Shown piece after piece: positions 11,935-25,858 of a stretch of DNA of 64,000 nt (the first letter of the stretch is position 1; every line of letters begins with the position of its first letter). The DNA comes from Mortierella sp. BCC40632. Taxonomy: Eukaryota > Mortierellomycota > Mortierellomycetes > Mortierellales > Mortierellaceae. The stretch lies in contig WAEK01000016.1 of the NCBI GenBank assembly GCA_011634665.1, positions 1,104,001 through 1,168,000 on the forward strand, written 5' to 3'. Both the position numbers and the translations under genes were made by a program. Below the pieces are notes generated by a model. That model did no database searches. It was not told the DNA's origin and saw only the letters and a program-made list of their open reading frames with translations.

Positions 11935-14450
11935 GGATGTGCTTGTCCAATTGGTTCGGGTACTGTGTGTGTGTGTGTGCGTTGTGTGTTCCCTTGTCCT
12001 TCCACTCTTCTTTTTTTTTGCGGCGTAAAAATGTTCAGAGAGAAAAAGAGAGAAGAGAGGTGTTGGTCTTCGTTTCGACTCCCAATGAGAGCGCCCCCTT
12101 TTTTTTTTTTTTTTTCTCTCTCTCTCTCTCCTCTCCTCTCTCTCTTTTTTTTTTTTTTAGATTCCCGACCGTATTACTTGCGACTCCCAATTCAAAACGT
12201 CACTTGGGCGAGCGCGAGCGCGGGGGCTCGCCACTCAGACTTGATTGCCACACGCCACCACAGTCCAAGGACAAAGAGATATTCTCAGAAGTGACCAAAT
12301 CGATGCTTACAGAAGAACGAAAGTAGTGTTTTTTTGACCAAAGAGCATATGAAGCTGCAAGGAATGATATTCTATTGTGTTTCCTACTGAGCAAAAGTCT
12401 GCTGTGCTGTTCCTTTAGAGAGGTTGCCTACATTTTCCTATCCAACTGAAGCTATCTTTACTTCTGATCTATCTCGCAGGAATGGACACTAGAGCAATAG
12501 GGGCGATAGATGTCTGCATAGGAGGCAGAAGAGGCCCAAGTTAGTGGCAGCCGGTTGCGAAATGGACTTAACGGGCGAAAAAAGGGGGGGAGGGGAGGGG
12601 AGGAGTAGGAGGAGGAGGAGGAAGAGGAGATTGACGCTCGACCCTTTGTCAAATGGTTGCCATCGAACTCAAGTTGGAGTCCTTTCCAATTCGCCCGACA
12701 CTGCCATTGAGTAGCCCATGAATAATGTCTTCCATGCCTGTTCGGACGATGAGAGGGCTCTTTCTGCTGGCATTCGTTGTGAACCTTCTAGTAATGGAAG
12801 GACCAAGTCGCCACGGCCAAGTTCTTTCCGAGATTTCCCATTCCCAGCGAGAATAGAGTGAGAGCTATGCTTGTGTTGCCCAAGGTTAAAAAAATAATAA
12901 AAAATAAAGGGCTAGAACCTTTGATCCAAAAAGACCGCCAAGTTCAGTCAACATGTCTATTCAGGACGCATACACGCGACAAGCAAGACAATCGTCGGAT
13001 ACTTGCTCTTCCCCCCCCCCCACTGGTTGTGAGAACAAATATGCATTCCTTCACACGGTGGTGGGGTGGGGGGTGGTTTTTTTTTTTTTTTTTTTTTGTC
13101 GACTGTGTCCTGAGAGCGAACGAGTCCTGTCTTGGCTGCTTTCAGGGCGGCGTCCAAGCCAAGAGGGTTGCTGCGCTGGAAAAAATCTTGCAAATCCCCT
13201 CAGCCAAAACTGTTCCAGAGATGCTCCATTGGGGCCCAAGAGCCTCCCCAGCCCTTGGGGGGGTCCTTGGCTCCTCTTTTTTTTCTTTCTATGCTTGCTT
13301 GCTTGTTTGCTTGCTTGTTTGCTTGCTTATTTCTTTTTTTTTTTGTCGCTAGTTGAACCAATTTGACTCATGGAAGAAAAGAAGAGTAAGAGGATGGATT
13401 GTTCAGACACAGACGAATCGATAAACGTATCAGAGGAATATCAAGTCGTGTTTCGCTGATTGCGTGGCATGTATACATCTGCATAAGGAAAAAGTACGCA
13501 GTAGGAGATTTTTTTAGGCTTGGATGGATGACAAAGAGATCTACCATTGAAGGAAAAAAGGAAGGAAAGAAGGGAGCGCAAAAGAATGAACCAAGAAAGA
13601 GAGAGAAAAAAAAAAAGGTAACGCGTCGTCAGAGAGGAGAAGCATCGCACTCCACCGAGTTTTTTTTTTTTTTTTATGTGTGTGTGGATGTGTATGTGTA
13701 TGGAAGTGTATGAGAGATGTATGTCAGTGTGTGTGAGGACCAGACGTATGGAAGAAACCGGGCCACAGCAGACACACCCCACTCAGAGTCACTGACTCAG
13801 GTAAGCGCAACAGAGTTCAACGGCCTCTTCCCAAAAAGAGCGGCCAACCCAAGATGTATACGGGCACCACCACACACAGCCCGCTCCATATGCTCCACCA
13901 GTCTATCCCCACCCTATTCTTGCCTTCCCCCCCCCCCTCCACTGCGCCAAAGCGCTCTCTCGCTTGCTCGCGACAATGTAGATCACATCCCACTCCACAC
14001 GAGACTGTTCTCCCTCCTTATACACACTGGGGATTCTCATCTCATTCAGTGGCTATCAATGAGAACAGTCGCAGATCGAGTTGGGTTTTGCCATTAAAAA
14101 GGAGACTGGAGAGCTTATGGGTTGCGCAAGGTAGCGCGCGAAGAAGTAGGAGTAGGAGGCGGTGGTAGTGGAGAAGAAGGTAGGAAGAGAACAGCTCGAA
14201 AGACGAGTAAGAATCAAGCCGAAAGGAGCAGCCCCTTCGACTTCACCCGTACCCACTTAAGGTTAGGGAATGACAGTTCTCCGCCTCTGTCGAATCAAAC
14301 TCGGCCTGGTCGCGCGGATTCGCCTTAAAACCCGGTCCTGCTTTTTCTTCTCTTCTCTTCTCTTTCCTTCTTTCTTTTCTCTCGCTTTCACCACACACTC
14401 TCACTCTTCTTCTTCTCCCCACCCCTTACCAAGCACTTTCTTTATCAGCC
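11935..14450. other. Divergent intergenic region between RCC2-like and PDX1 genes
   Basis: Head-to-head spacer of 2.5 kb. It holds GT and CT runs (about 11850-11870, 11965-11980, 12115-12160), G-rich stretches near 12580-12615, a GCTT/GTTT tetranucleotide array near 13290-13330, and a pyrimidine-rich zone (14335-14440) directly before the PDX1 start, typical of promoters of strongly expressed fungal genes. I see no coding exon with family resemblance and no tRNA. Confidence 0.5.
14340..14450 (+). promoter_or_regulatory. CT-rich leader of PDX1
   Basis: About 110 bases of nearly pure pyrimidine with CTTCTT and TCTTC units end just before the start codon. A similar tract precedes PUT2. Promoter or 5' UTR function is inferred. 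Confidence 0.45.
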
Positions 14451-16113
14451 ATGGCTTTCACTGCTCCCACCAACTTGGTCCCCGCCAAGACCGAGGCTCT
14501 CACCGCTGCCTCCGAGGTTCCTGAGGTTGCTTCCTTCAATGTCAAGGCCGGTCTCGCCCAGATGCTCAAGGTAAAAGATCCAGCTCACTAGCCTGCCAGC
14601 GGTCCTCTTTGTTGATCTCAAGGAAGGCTACTCGCCTTGATCAAGATCCCGAGTTGCGGGATCAATCGACAACAGGACAGAAAGCCACGCTCTTCTCCTT
14701 CCAATGCAGCTGGAAGAAGAAGGAAGCAAAAAATTTAATTTTTATTTTCTCTCTTGGAATGAGAAGACTCGTTTGAGCTGACCGCATGGATCTCTTTCAT
14801 TTCGTTCATTCATTCCTCTTAGGGTGGTGTCATCATGGATGTCATCAACGCCGAGCAGGCCCTTATTGCCGAGCAGGCTGGTGCCTGCGCCGTCATGGCC
14901 TTGGAGCGCGTCCCCGCTGATATCCGCAAGGACGGTACGCGTTTTTTTTTTTTTTTCTTCCCCTTTCTCTTTCACGTTCTCTCTCGAGTTTCTCTGAGCA
15001 CACCAGATCGGATCGATATTTTCGACCAGACTTGGCGGGGATAGAGATGAGCGGTCTTTTATTTCTTGCGTGGGGGAAAGGACGGGCTTTCAGATTTGAT
15101 CCAAACCCATCCGCTCGTTGACTCACTCCTGTTTTTTTTTTATATGTGTGCGTGTGAATGTGTATACTGCACGGATCGTCATCTCAACGATGCTAATGTT
15201 TATTACCTCTTGCCCTCTTCTCCTATGCAGGTGGTGTCGCTCGTATGTCTGACCCCAAGATGATCCGTGAGATCATCAACGCCGTTTCCATCCCTGTTAT
15301 GGCCAAGGTCCGCATCGGTCACTTTGTCGAGGCTCAGGTACGAAAAAAAAAAAAAACGCTTGTGTGTTCAACATACAACCACACCAATTGCTCGCGACCA
15401 TTACTTTTTTGTTGTTTTTTTGTGTACGAGGTACATCGTGTTACTCAGTGGACAAGTGACATGAATCTTACCTTCTATTCTTTGCCTCTACTTGATTCTA
15501 GATCATCGAGTCTCTTGGCATTGACTACATTGACGAGTCTGAGGTTCTCACCCCCGCTGACGAGGCTAACCACATCCACAAGCACGACTACAAGGTTCCC
15601 TTCGTCTGCGGTGCCAAGAACCTCGGTGAGGCTCTTCGCCGCATCAACGAGGGTGCTGCCATGATCCGCACCAAGGGTGAGGCCGGTACCGGTAACGTTG
15701 TTGAGGCTGTTCGTCACTGCCGCACCGTCAAGGCTGAGATCCGCAAGGCTCAGTTGATGGATGACAACGAGCTCTTCACCTATGCCAAGGAGATCCAGGC
15801 TCCCTACCACCTCCTCAAGGAGACTGCCAAGTTGGGCCGTCTTCCCGTTGTCAACTTTGCTGCTGGTGGTGTTGCTACCCCCGCTGATGCTGCCTTGATG
15901 ATGCAGCTCGGATGCGATGGTGTCTTTGTTGGCTCTGGTATCTTCAAGTCGGGCGATCCCGCTAAGCGTGCTCGCGCCATTGTCCAGGCTGTAACCCACT
16001 ACAAGGACCCCAAGGTCCTTGCTGAGGTCTCTGAGGACCTTGGTGAGGCCATGGTCGGCATCAACATCTCGGACATTCCCAAGGAGCAGCTCTATGCCAC
16101 CCGCGGTTGGTAA
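14451..16113 (+). CDS. PDX1: Pyridoxal 5'-phosphate synthase, PdxS/Snz subunit
   Basis: Cytosolic lyase subunit of DXP-independent vitamin B6 synthesis. It makes PLP from ribose 5-phosphate, glyceraldehyde 3-phosphate and ammonia supplied by the glutaminase Pdx2/Sno. Four exons (14451-14570, 14823-14934, 15231-15337, 15502-16113) give 316 aa, close to the usual ~300. The beta/alpha barrel residues are visible: Asp46 in GGVIMD, Lys103 in VMAKVRIGH (first Schiff-base lysine) and Lys171 in RTKGEAGTG (second lysine). The end matches the family (EQLYATRGW). Codons are strongly C-ending, suggesting high expression. Intron 1 contains two hairpins (see separate entry). The glutaminase partner is not in the window. 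Confidence 0.97.
14612..14663 (+). promoter_or_regulatory. Two adjacent hairpins in PDX1 intron 1
   Basis: Hairpin A pairs 14612-14623 with 14635-14644: 10 bp with a two-base bulge and an 11-base loop. Hairpin B pairs 14645-14651 with 14657-14663: a perfect 7-bp GATCCCG/CGGGATC stem with a 5-base loop. They abut directly, about 40 bases after the 5' splice site. Structure is seen; a role in splicing or B6 control is speculation. Confidence 0.4.
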
Positions 16114-17156
16114 ATGGGAGTTGAACGCCAAAAAAGAGAAAAAAGGAACGACTATTTTTTTCCAGGAACCTTTTTTTTTTTTTTAAGCCAACTCTCCTTC
16201 ACCTCCGTCCTCTCCCATTCGGATTTTTTCGTGCATAACTTTTTCTTGTATATCAGCCAAGGCGGGACATTTCTCAACCCACACACACGACTTGGTCGAG
16301 TTGTCCCCACATTTTATTATAGTTTTTTTTTCTTCCATCGGCAATCAAAAACTTGGACTCTGTAATATACAATTTTCTTGGAGCCACAAAAAAAAAAACA
16401 AAAAAAAAGTCGAGTCGCGTGTGATCCTTGGGATCTACTTTCATGTGAATGAAACCCCGGTTGGGGAGGAGGGCAAGGGGGGAGGGGAGGAAAGAGAGAG
16501 AGAAAAAAAAAAAAAAAAGAGGGGAGCAGAGGCAATCCGCTGTCACTCAGAGCCAAATGATTCATACTCTCAACCGTGGGAAAAATGATGCACGGAGCCC
16601 AAGGACCCTTCGACTTAAGGGCATTAGCAAAGAGGGACTTGCCGACTCTTTCCTTCTCAGTGGAGCCTTTCTTTAGGATCCCTGCTTTGCCATCTTATAA
16701 TGGAGAAGAAGAGAGAGAGAAAAAAAAAAAAAAAGATGCTTGGGCAATGGATTGGATCGCCCGAGTATCAGGAAATAGTGGCGTAAGGCAAAAGATCCAT
16801 GTAGGCGTCAGATTGCAGGAATATTGGGAATGCTTTGAAATTTTAATCCAATGGTGTAGAGAGTCTTTGTCTTTGTCTTTGCTTTCTTGCTTTTCGCTAC
16901 AACCTTAATGAAACGTTCTCTTGATGGAGAATATCGCCGTCGAATATCAAAAGCTTCATGGTCAAAAGGTAAGGGACCAACTCAAAAAAAAAACGAAGCC
17001 TAGATAAAAAAAAAAAAAATGTGGATGTGACTGCCGAATGGATGGCCGTCGCGTGCTTGACGTTTTTTTATTGAGCCCTGCGCTTCCGAAGATTCGTCTT
17101 GTGTGCATCCCTCCATCCCTCTTCCATTCCATACTCGCTGAAAAAAAAAAAAAAGA
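16114..17156. other. Intergenic, PDX1 3' flank and TMEM256 5' flank
   Basis: Contains T and A runs (16170-16184, 16388-16409, 16503-16518, 16720-16734, 17007-17019) and a purine-rich block near 16470-16520. No further gene recognised. Confidence 0.5.
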
Positions 17157-17742
17157 ATGTCTTCCTCCTTCTATCTCCGTGCTGCAGGAATTCTTGGTAA
17201 CCTTCCACTTTTCCATTGGGTACCTTGAATAAAAGAAAAACGACCTTTTTTTTTTGACCCAAGTACTCTATCTCCTTTTTGACTACGGACTGTAGGTGGA
17301 CTGGGTGTCGTAACGGCCGCCTACGGTGCTCATGGTCTCGAGAAACGCGTCAATGGCGATGCAGGAAAGCTCAAGGTAAACCAGTCCTCCAAAGCACTTC
17401 TTTCCTCTCTCTCCTTTTTCTCTTATCCTTCTTCTCTAACCAACTTGATAATACGCTGTCATTTTTTTTTCTGCCCAGGCCTGGAACAGCGCAGCCAACA
17501 TCCAGTTGCTTCATGCAGTGGCTCTCCTCGCCATCTCCCAGTCCCCAGCTCTCCTCTCCCGTGCGTCTCCAACTCGGTTTGCAGCACCACTCTTCATTCT
17601 CGGAACCAGTCTTTTCTCCGGTTCCATCTACGGATTGATTCTCGATCAAGAAAAGAAATATGCTCGTGCTCTTAAGCTTGGTCCTCTTACCCCCTTGGGT
17701 GGCCTCACTTTGATCGCAGGATGGGTTGCTCTGCTTCTCTAA
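17157..17742 (+). CDS. TMEM256/DUF423 small membrane protein
   Basis: Small polytopic membrane protein of the DUF423 (TMEM256) family; its biochemical role is unknown. Three exons (17157-17196, 17296-17375, 17479-17742) give 127 aa, near the 110-130 of the family. The N-terminal MSSSFYLRAAGILGGLGVVTAAYGAHGLE arrangement, with the conserved glycine-rich GAHGL motif at about residues 24-28, and a helix containing NIQLLHAVALLA are family hallmarks. Further hydrophobic segments follow near residues 72-90 and 108-127, with a conserved PLTPLGG before the last. The protein ends inside the last helix. An A run abuts the start codon, which was chosen because the first exon closes in frame. Confidence 0.88.
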
Positions 17743-19620
17743 GCTCCATAAAGGATCTTACAGATGATGATGATGATGAAAATAATAATAATAATAAAAA
17801 ATAACGCCACGTTTGTTGTCTGAACCCCCTTCCACCTTATCAGTTACCAGTTCTTTGCACTGTCATTTTAGGAGATGCAAAAATGAGACCCATTGTTATC
17901 ATCGTATCTTTCTTTTACATTCTCTATCGCACAAAGACTACTCCCGAGGTATTCGGGTCGAGTCAAGGTCTCAGTGTTCACAGGACTCAAGTGTCGTGGT
18001 GGTAAACACCGATAGCCGCTTTCATTATCTAGCGACTGTAGTGCTGGAACACCTCATTCGACTTGGAAGTGTGTTCAACAGGTCACGATGAATTCTCAGA
18101 AAATCGGGTTCCTTAGAAATGACCAGACATGCAAGTTACATATCAGTTGTCGAGAATGTGGCATGAGAGCTGATCTACGGTGGATGATCCTTTACGAGCA
18201 GGACCTATTAATGTGCCTTACATTGTAAATACGAACAAGATCATCCTTGGAGTCAGCCCAGTGGAATACTCTAAGACCATGTGTCTTTTTGTGTTTGACA
18301 AGGGTCAAGTGATTGCAGGATAGTCCGCAAAATGGATTTCTTCTCCTTTTTTTTCTTTTTCTTTCTTCATAGATCGTTACAGGTCTAACTTTGCAATGCT
18401 ACCATCGATGTCAAACTCGGCCATTTCCGCACCATGCCTGTAGCATTGAAGACTATTTGGAGCTTCAAAGTTAAACTCGACTGATCAGGGGTGACTGTGT
18501 TGCCACAAGTCGTTGATCCATGGCGAGGAAGTGAAAAGAAAAAAGAAAAAAAAAGAAAAAGGGTCTAAAAATGAAATAAAGAAAGGAGTGAAAGTGTCCC
18601 AGAGTAAAACAGAGTAATGTTCTATAACGAGAATAGAAAGACGTTTGTCTAAGGTGTTCGTAGCACAGCATTACTACTGGGCGAAGCACCACGCTTTCAT
18701 TCCGCACGAGAGCGTGGTTGAAAAAAAAAGGCGTGCGCAAAGGAAAGGCGACGCAGGTGATTAGAAAGAAAGAGGACAACCCTTTAGTTGAATCTCTTGT
18801 TAGCGTGATCACTTTGGTGACTCGATCAAAAAAAAAGGCCAAGCGTAAATAGAAATAGTACTATGGTCAATTTATCTTAGATACTGAGTAAGGGAAAGGG
18901 ATATTCTTTGAAAAGAAAGAACCAAGAACCAAGAGTCTCTCTCTCTCTCTCTCTCTTTTTTTTTAGCCCGATTTCTCCTGGACAAATTTGGTCCGCGAGG
19001 CAGTATATGCGATCGTCAGTCCTCCCCATAGCCTCTGCGCCACACGCAGCGACAACAGGCCGAGGTGTCCCTGTTTGCAAGCAAGGAAACTTACACACAT
19101 TCTCACTCACTGGCTGCTCACTCTTTCTCATATCCCCCCCCCTCCTCACTCACTGACCATCAGCCATCAGCCTGGTCTTTTTCTTTTCTTAAAATCGACC
19201 TTCTTCATTGTGCATCGCCCGACACCATTTCAACTGGAAGCAGTGTTTTCTCCTTTGCTTATAACTACCTTCAACCCTTCTCCTCTCTGAACTCTCTCTC
19301 TCTCTCTTCTTTCTCTCCTCTCACACTCTCTTTTTTTTTTCACTTTTCTCATTCTGTACAGTACTACACCTTTTCGCCATTCTCACGGCAAAAAAAAAAA
19401 AAAAACTCTGCAGCAATCCGGCATTGTTTTTCTAAGCTTGACTCTTTGGCTTTCGGCCCTATTTCCAGAGGATCAAAAAAAAAAAAAAAAAGCAAGCAAT
19501 TTTTTTTTTTTCTGTTCTTTCTTTCTTTCTTTCAACTCCCCCCCCTCCCTTCTCTTCCCCTTCCCCTTTCCCCCCCTCTTCCTCTTTCTTTAACTCTTTA
19601 ACACCTCGTTCAGTCAAGCT
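17743..19620. other. Intergenic upstream of BRF1
   Basis: Early part (17770-17800) has GAT and AAT triplet runs, probably the TMEM256 3' UTR. The middle (17830-18900) is of ordinary complexity with no exon I can support. From about 18930 it becomes pyrimidine-rich with CT and T/A runs up to the BRF1 start, and probably includes its 5' UTR. Confidence 0.45.
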
Positions 19621-20139
19621 ATGGCCTGCCCCTACTGTGGTGGGAGCAGTATCGAGTACGATGCAGGACAGGGAAATGCCACATGTACTCAGTGTGGTGC
19701 TGTAAGTTGTTTTTTTTTTTTTCTTTTTCTTTTTCATTCCTTTCTCTCTTTTTCTACGCCCTTGCAGATTAAACTCTTGAAGATGAAGAAGTAGATAGAG
19801 AGTACTGGAAGTATTAACGTTCTTTTATGCTATTGTTCCCTCCGCCGTCTTTTTTCTTTCTTTTTTTCTTTCTTTCTTTCTAATTTTATTTTTTTTATCT
19901 ACTAGGTCTTGGAAGAAAACACCATCATTGCCGAGATCACATTCAACGAGTCAAGTGGTGGAGCTGCGTCCGTGGTCGGAACATTTGTTGGCGAAGGCAA
20001 AAGTAAGCTTTTTTTTTTTTATTCTTTGATTCTGTCCGCATGATCAATTAAGAGGAGAGAGAAAGAGAGGGGGCAAGACCGTTAACGAACGAGCGGCATA
20101 TACAGGGGTGTTTCTCTCTCTGTGTGTGTGTGTTTGTAT

Positions 20140-20170
<31 letters not shown>

Positions 20171-22151
20171 GGATACCCGACGCTAATTGGCTCTAATCCT
20201 TTTATGTTATCGATCTTATTTTCTCTCTCCTTTCCCTTTCCTTCCTTTTTAGCTGGAGCCAGGACATTGGGACCAGGACGTCGACAGACAAGTCAAGAAT
20301 CACGCGAAAAGACGTTGGATGCAGCGAGACGAAGGATCACAGCGATGGCCGTCGCATTGAAATTGAACGAACATCATGCAGAGGTGGCACAACGTTATTT
20401 TAACTTGGCCATTACCAACAACTTTATTCAGGGACGGAGAAGTGAACATGTGGTAGCATGTTGTCTTTATATCGTTTGCAGAATTGAAAAAACCACTCAT
20501 ATGCTGATCGACTTTTCGGAACTGCTCCAGGTAAATTTACTCGTTTTTTTTTTTTTTTTTTTTTTGGGAGCTGGAATGATAAAAGAAAGGAGTGTAAACG
20601 AATCTAGTCGGAAAACTAATGGAATATTCTCCCCCTTTTTTTTTCTTCTTCTTTTTCTTTTCTAGATGAATGTGTTCAAGTTGGGAGTAACATTTCTTCA
20701 TCTGTCCAAACAGCTCAATCTGACCTTGCCCCTTGTAGATCCTTCTCTCTATATCTCACGATTTGCAACGATGCTGGATTTTGGCGAAGATACACAACGT
20801 GTGGCCAATGATGCTCTGCGGTTGGTCTCCCGTATGGATCGAGATTGGATCAGGACGGGTCGTCGTCCTGCAGGTATCTGTGGTGCCTGTCTACTCATTG
20901 CTGCCCGTATGCACCATTACCGACGCTCACAAAAGGAAATCATCCAGGTGGTCAAGATTGGAGAATCCACACTTCGGAAACGTCTTGATGAATTTGCAGC
21001 AACCCCGTCAGGTCAACTGACTGTGTCTGATTTCCGAGAATTGTGGCTCGAGGATGCGGCGGATCCACCATCGTTTACGAAATCGAGGAAACGACACTGG
21101 GCTACTATTTCGGGAGAGGAGGATGTGGATGGAGAGAACCCAGAGAAGGTGGCACATGACCTCTTGCGTCAAAAGAGAAGACTATCCAAGGTGACGGCCA
21201 CTGGAGCCTTCAAGGAGCTGCCAACACCTCCAGAAACAGAGCAACCCAAATCAGATTCTTTAGCAACGATTCCCGAAAAGGAGATGGAAGAGGCTCCCAG
21301 CCAAGGCGATAAAAAAGATGAATCGGAAAAAGTTCAGGAAGAAGAAGACAAGGCTGAAGAAGAAGCCCAGGATGGAGATGATGAGGATGAAGGAGGTGAA
21401 GAAGAAGAAGAAGAGGAAGAGGAAGGAGAGGAAGAAGATGATTCCCTTGAAGAAGAGATGGAGGAAGAGATGGTAGCCGCTTTGAGCGATCCTTTGATCC
21501 GACTGGAAGAAGCACGTCTTGATGGCAAGTCTCCCGTTTTTTGCCCTTTAATGAGTTGATCTCGGCTGCTGTATTTTTTTTTAAAAGGACATGGTGAACT
21601 AACCTTTGATTTGTCTTTATCTGTTTAATTGCAACTCGTGCTGACTATAGCTGAAGATGAGGCACGTAAAATGATCCCTTACGAGCCACTGGATGATGTA
21701 GATGATTCAGAAATCGAGGGTGTCATCCTGAATGATGAGGAAGTAAAGATCAAGACCCAAGTCTGGATGGAATTTAACAAAGAGTATCTACAAGAGCAAG
21801 AAGGTATTTTTTTTTTTTTTTTTTTTTTTTTGATACTATCTTTATTTTTTGTGTTTAATATTTTATCCGCAGTGAAAAACAAGCACTAACACGGCCCGTG
21901 TTTCTATTGAATATGAAATAGAGAAGCGCATTCGAATGGAAATGGAGAAAAAGATGGGTATCTTTCACACAAAGAAAGGAGTACGTGCCAGAAACAGACT
22001 GTGTCCTGTCAATATGTTGCCATTGTCACTAGACATGGTTTAGGTTGCACGAGTGTAGTGAATAGGCACCTAACCCTTTCCTTCCTTCTTTCTTTCTTTT
22101 TATCGCGGATCTCTCTTCTCTTGCCTCACCCCTGAAAATCAACCGTTGCTT

Positions 22152-22185
<34 letters not shown>

Positions 22186-22944
22186 CATCATCATCATCAT
22201 CATCATCAGCGGAGGAAATCAAAACGACAGCCAGCAGGACCGGCAGCATCGGCAGCAGAAGCTGGCAAAAGTATTCTTGAGCCCAAGCTTCCTCGACAAA
22301 AGTCCAAGAAAATCAATTATTCTGCTTTGGAGATGATGGACGACCTCTTTGACACGAAACCATCCTTTCACGATTCAGGCGTCCCAGGATCTGTCAAGTC
22401 AGTGTTTGAGGAGACTAGTCTTGCCAAGGGCCTGAGCATGAGTGCAGCGACCTCACCTGTAGGATCAAGACATTCTTCTGTCGCACCTGTTCGAGAAGGA
22501 TCTGTCCGACCAGGACGATTGTCTTCTGTGAGTCGGATGATCAAGAGTAAAGGAGGTTCGACCAAGTTTTCGACTACACCATCAGCTACAGCCTCTCCTG
22601 CTCGTGAGATGAGTGGGATTGGTAGTCGGGTTGTGTCGAGGGAACAGTCGATGCAGGCACGGAGTGTGGGATCTCAGAGGGAAGGATCGACGTATTTGGA
22701 CGAGGATGGAGCAGAGGACGAGATCATTGCCCCACCCAAGTCGAGGACAAGAGCAGAACGCGAGGCAGATGCGGGCAAATTGCAGACCACAACAGCAACA
22801 GCAGGAGGCGAGGACGAAGGAGAGGAAGAAGAAGAAGAAGAGGAGCCTGCAGTCCAGTCATGGCAATCACAATTTGGATACACAGAAGTGGAAGATGGAT
22901 ATGACTATGGCGGTGAATACGATGACTATAATGACTATGACTAG
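19621..22944 (+). CDS. BRF1: TFIIIB subunit Brf1 (TFIIB-related factor)
   Basis: RNA polymerase III initiation factor; it binds TFIIIC and TBP and recruits Pol III to tRNA and 5S genes. Seven exons (19621-19701, 19906-20002, 20253-20530, 20666-21524, 21651-21803, 21922-21980, 22210-22944) give 753 aa. An N-terminal zinc ribbon has Cys3, Cys6, Cys22 and Cys25. Two cyclin folds follow (about residues 75-260), including GRRPAGICGACLLIAARMH and ESTLRKRL. A long Glu/Asp run follows near 380-420, then the Brf1 homology II region (INYSALEMMDDLF, ending the QKSKK segment). The tail is Ser-rich then acidic. Intron 4 begins with GC instead of GT (21525). Exon 6 was extended to the strong gtacgt donor because only that keeps the frame. 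Confidence 0.95.
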
Positions 22945-23191
22945 TAGTTCTATGATGCTAATAATAAAAACCTGGTCATCTTTACTATCGAGTGAGAAAG
23001 GATGAGGTTGAGAGTTAGAGAGCAGTAGGAAATGGAATGAACCATGGATGGAAAGAGATCTTTGTCATGCCTGCGCGTATTACTAATAGTTTGTGGGCCG
23101 CAGTTGGCTCTTGAAAGGGGGGAGAGTGAGGAGGACAAAGACTCTTTGTGGGTCCGAGAAAATACAAGAGGGACTGTCTAAGCCAGCGTGA

Positions 23192-23227
<36 letters not shown>

Positions 23228-23319
23228 CTCCCTGCATCCAAAAGCAACCTCATTTCCTTTCTCTCCCACCCTTCACCCCTCCCAGGATCATAATTACCCA
23301 CAACAAACTTATATACACC
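22945..23319. other. Spacer between BRF1 and SQT1
   Basis: Short tandem spacer with a T run of about 31 at 23194-23224 and a C/T-rich zone before the next start. It is presumably BRF1 3' UTR and SQT1 promoter. Confidence 0.5.
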
Positions 23320-25248
<1,929 letters not shown>

Positions 25249-25858
25249 GCAAAGAGCGGAGAATATAGACCATAGCAGAGCATTAGATTCATTCAGAGAC
25301 CCAAAACAACGTGCGTTTGAAAAAGAAAGAAAAAAAGGGGGAGAGCAACTGTAGACTACTGCCGGACTTGAGCAAGCGCATTTGGGAAAGGCTGTGGATT
25401 TACCAACCTTATCGTGGACTGTTTGTGCGACAGAGTGTGGGACGTCTCGATTGGATATCGCAGCACAGAGCCGGTCTCTAATAACGGCCAGAGAGCCAAA
25501 GAGATCTCATCTAATTCTTTTTCTTTCTCTGAGCATCATTCCACAATCCCGTTCCTTTCTTGCTCCCCCTTTCTGGGCCCATCCACTGGCCTCTCTCTTT
25601 CTCCTCTTTCATTCTCCATCTTTTTTTCTTTTTTTTCTCTCTCCACTCTTTTTTTTCCTCTCCACTCTTTTTTTTTCTTTTTTCTTTTTTTCTCCTTCAC
25701 TTCCAGGCATTGCATCTGCAAGACTCATCTCTCCTTAATCTCTCGAACCAAGGACGTACTTTGCATCTCACCACATACACGCAAGCAAGCAAGGACTCGC
25801 TCTTAAAAAGGCCAAAGCTAATAGAACACACACACACACACACACAAAGGATAACAGC
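25249..25858. other. Spacer between SQT1 and ALG5
   Basis: The first 250 bases are ordinary sequence and probably include the SQT1 3' UTR. From about 25515 a C/T-rich tract with T runs leads to an AC repeat (25826-25846) just before the ALG5 start, typical of a fungal leader. No gene. Confidence 0.5.

Noticed and set aside
12160..12320. Possible exon near the GAGCGCGAGCGCGGGGGCTCGC stretch region
   Set aside because: No consistent splice signals or family resemblance; the region is GC-rich by chance.
15475..16131. Long antisense open frame across PDX1 exon 4
   Set aside because: It is an antisense shadow due to strong codon bias. The same applies to antisense frames over PDB1 (28152-28673), PUT2 (36739-38070) and NSA2 (32994-33653).
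21958..21960. GT at 21958 as donor of BRF1 exon 6
   Set aside because: Using it shifts the frame and gives an early stop in exon 7. The stronger gtacgt donor at 21981 keeps the frame and the RRKSKRQP sequence.
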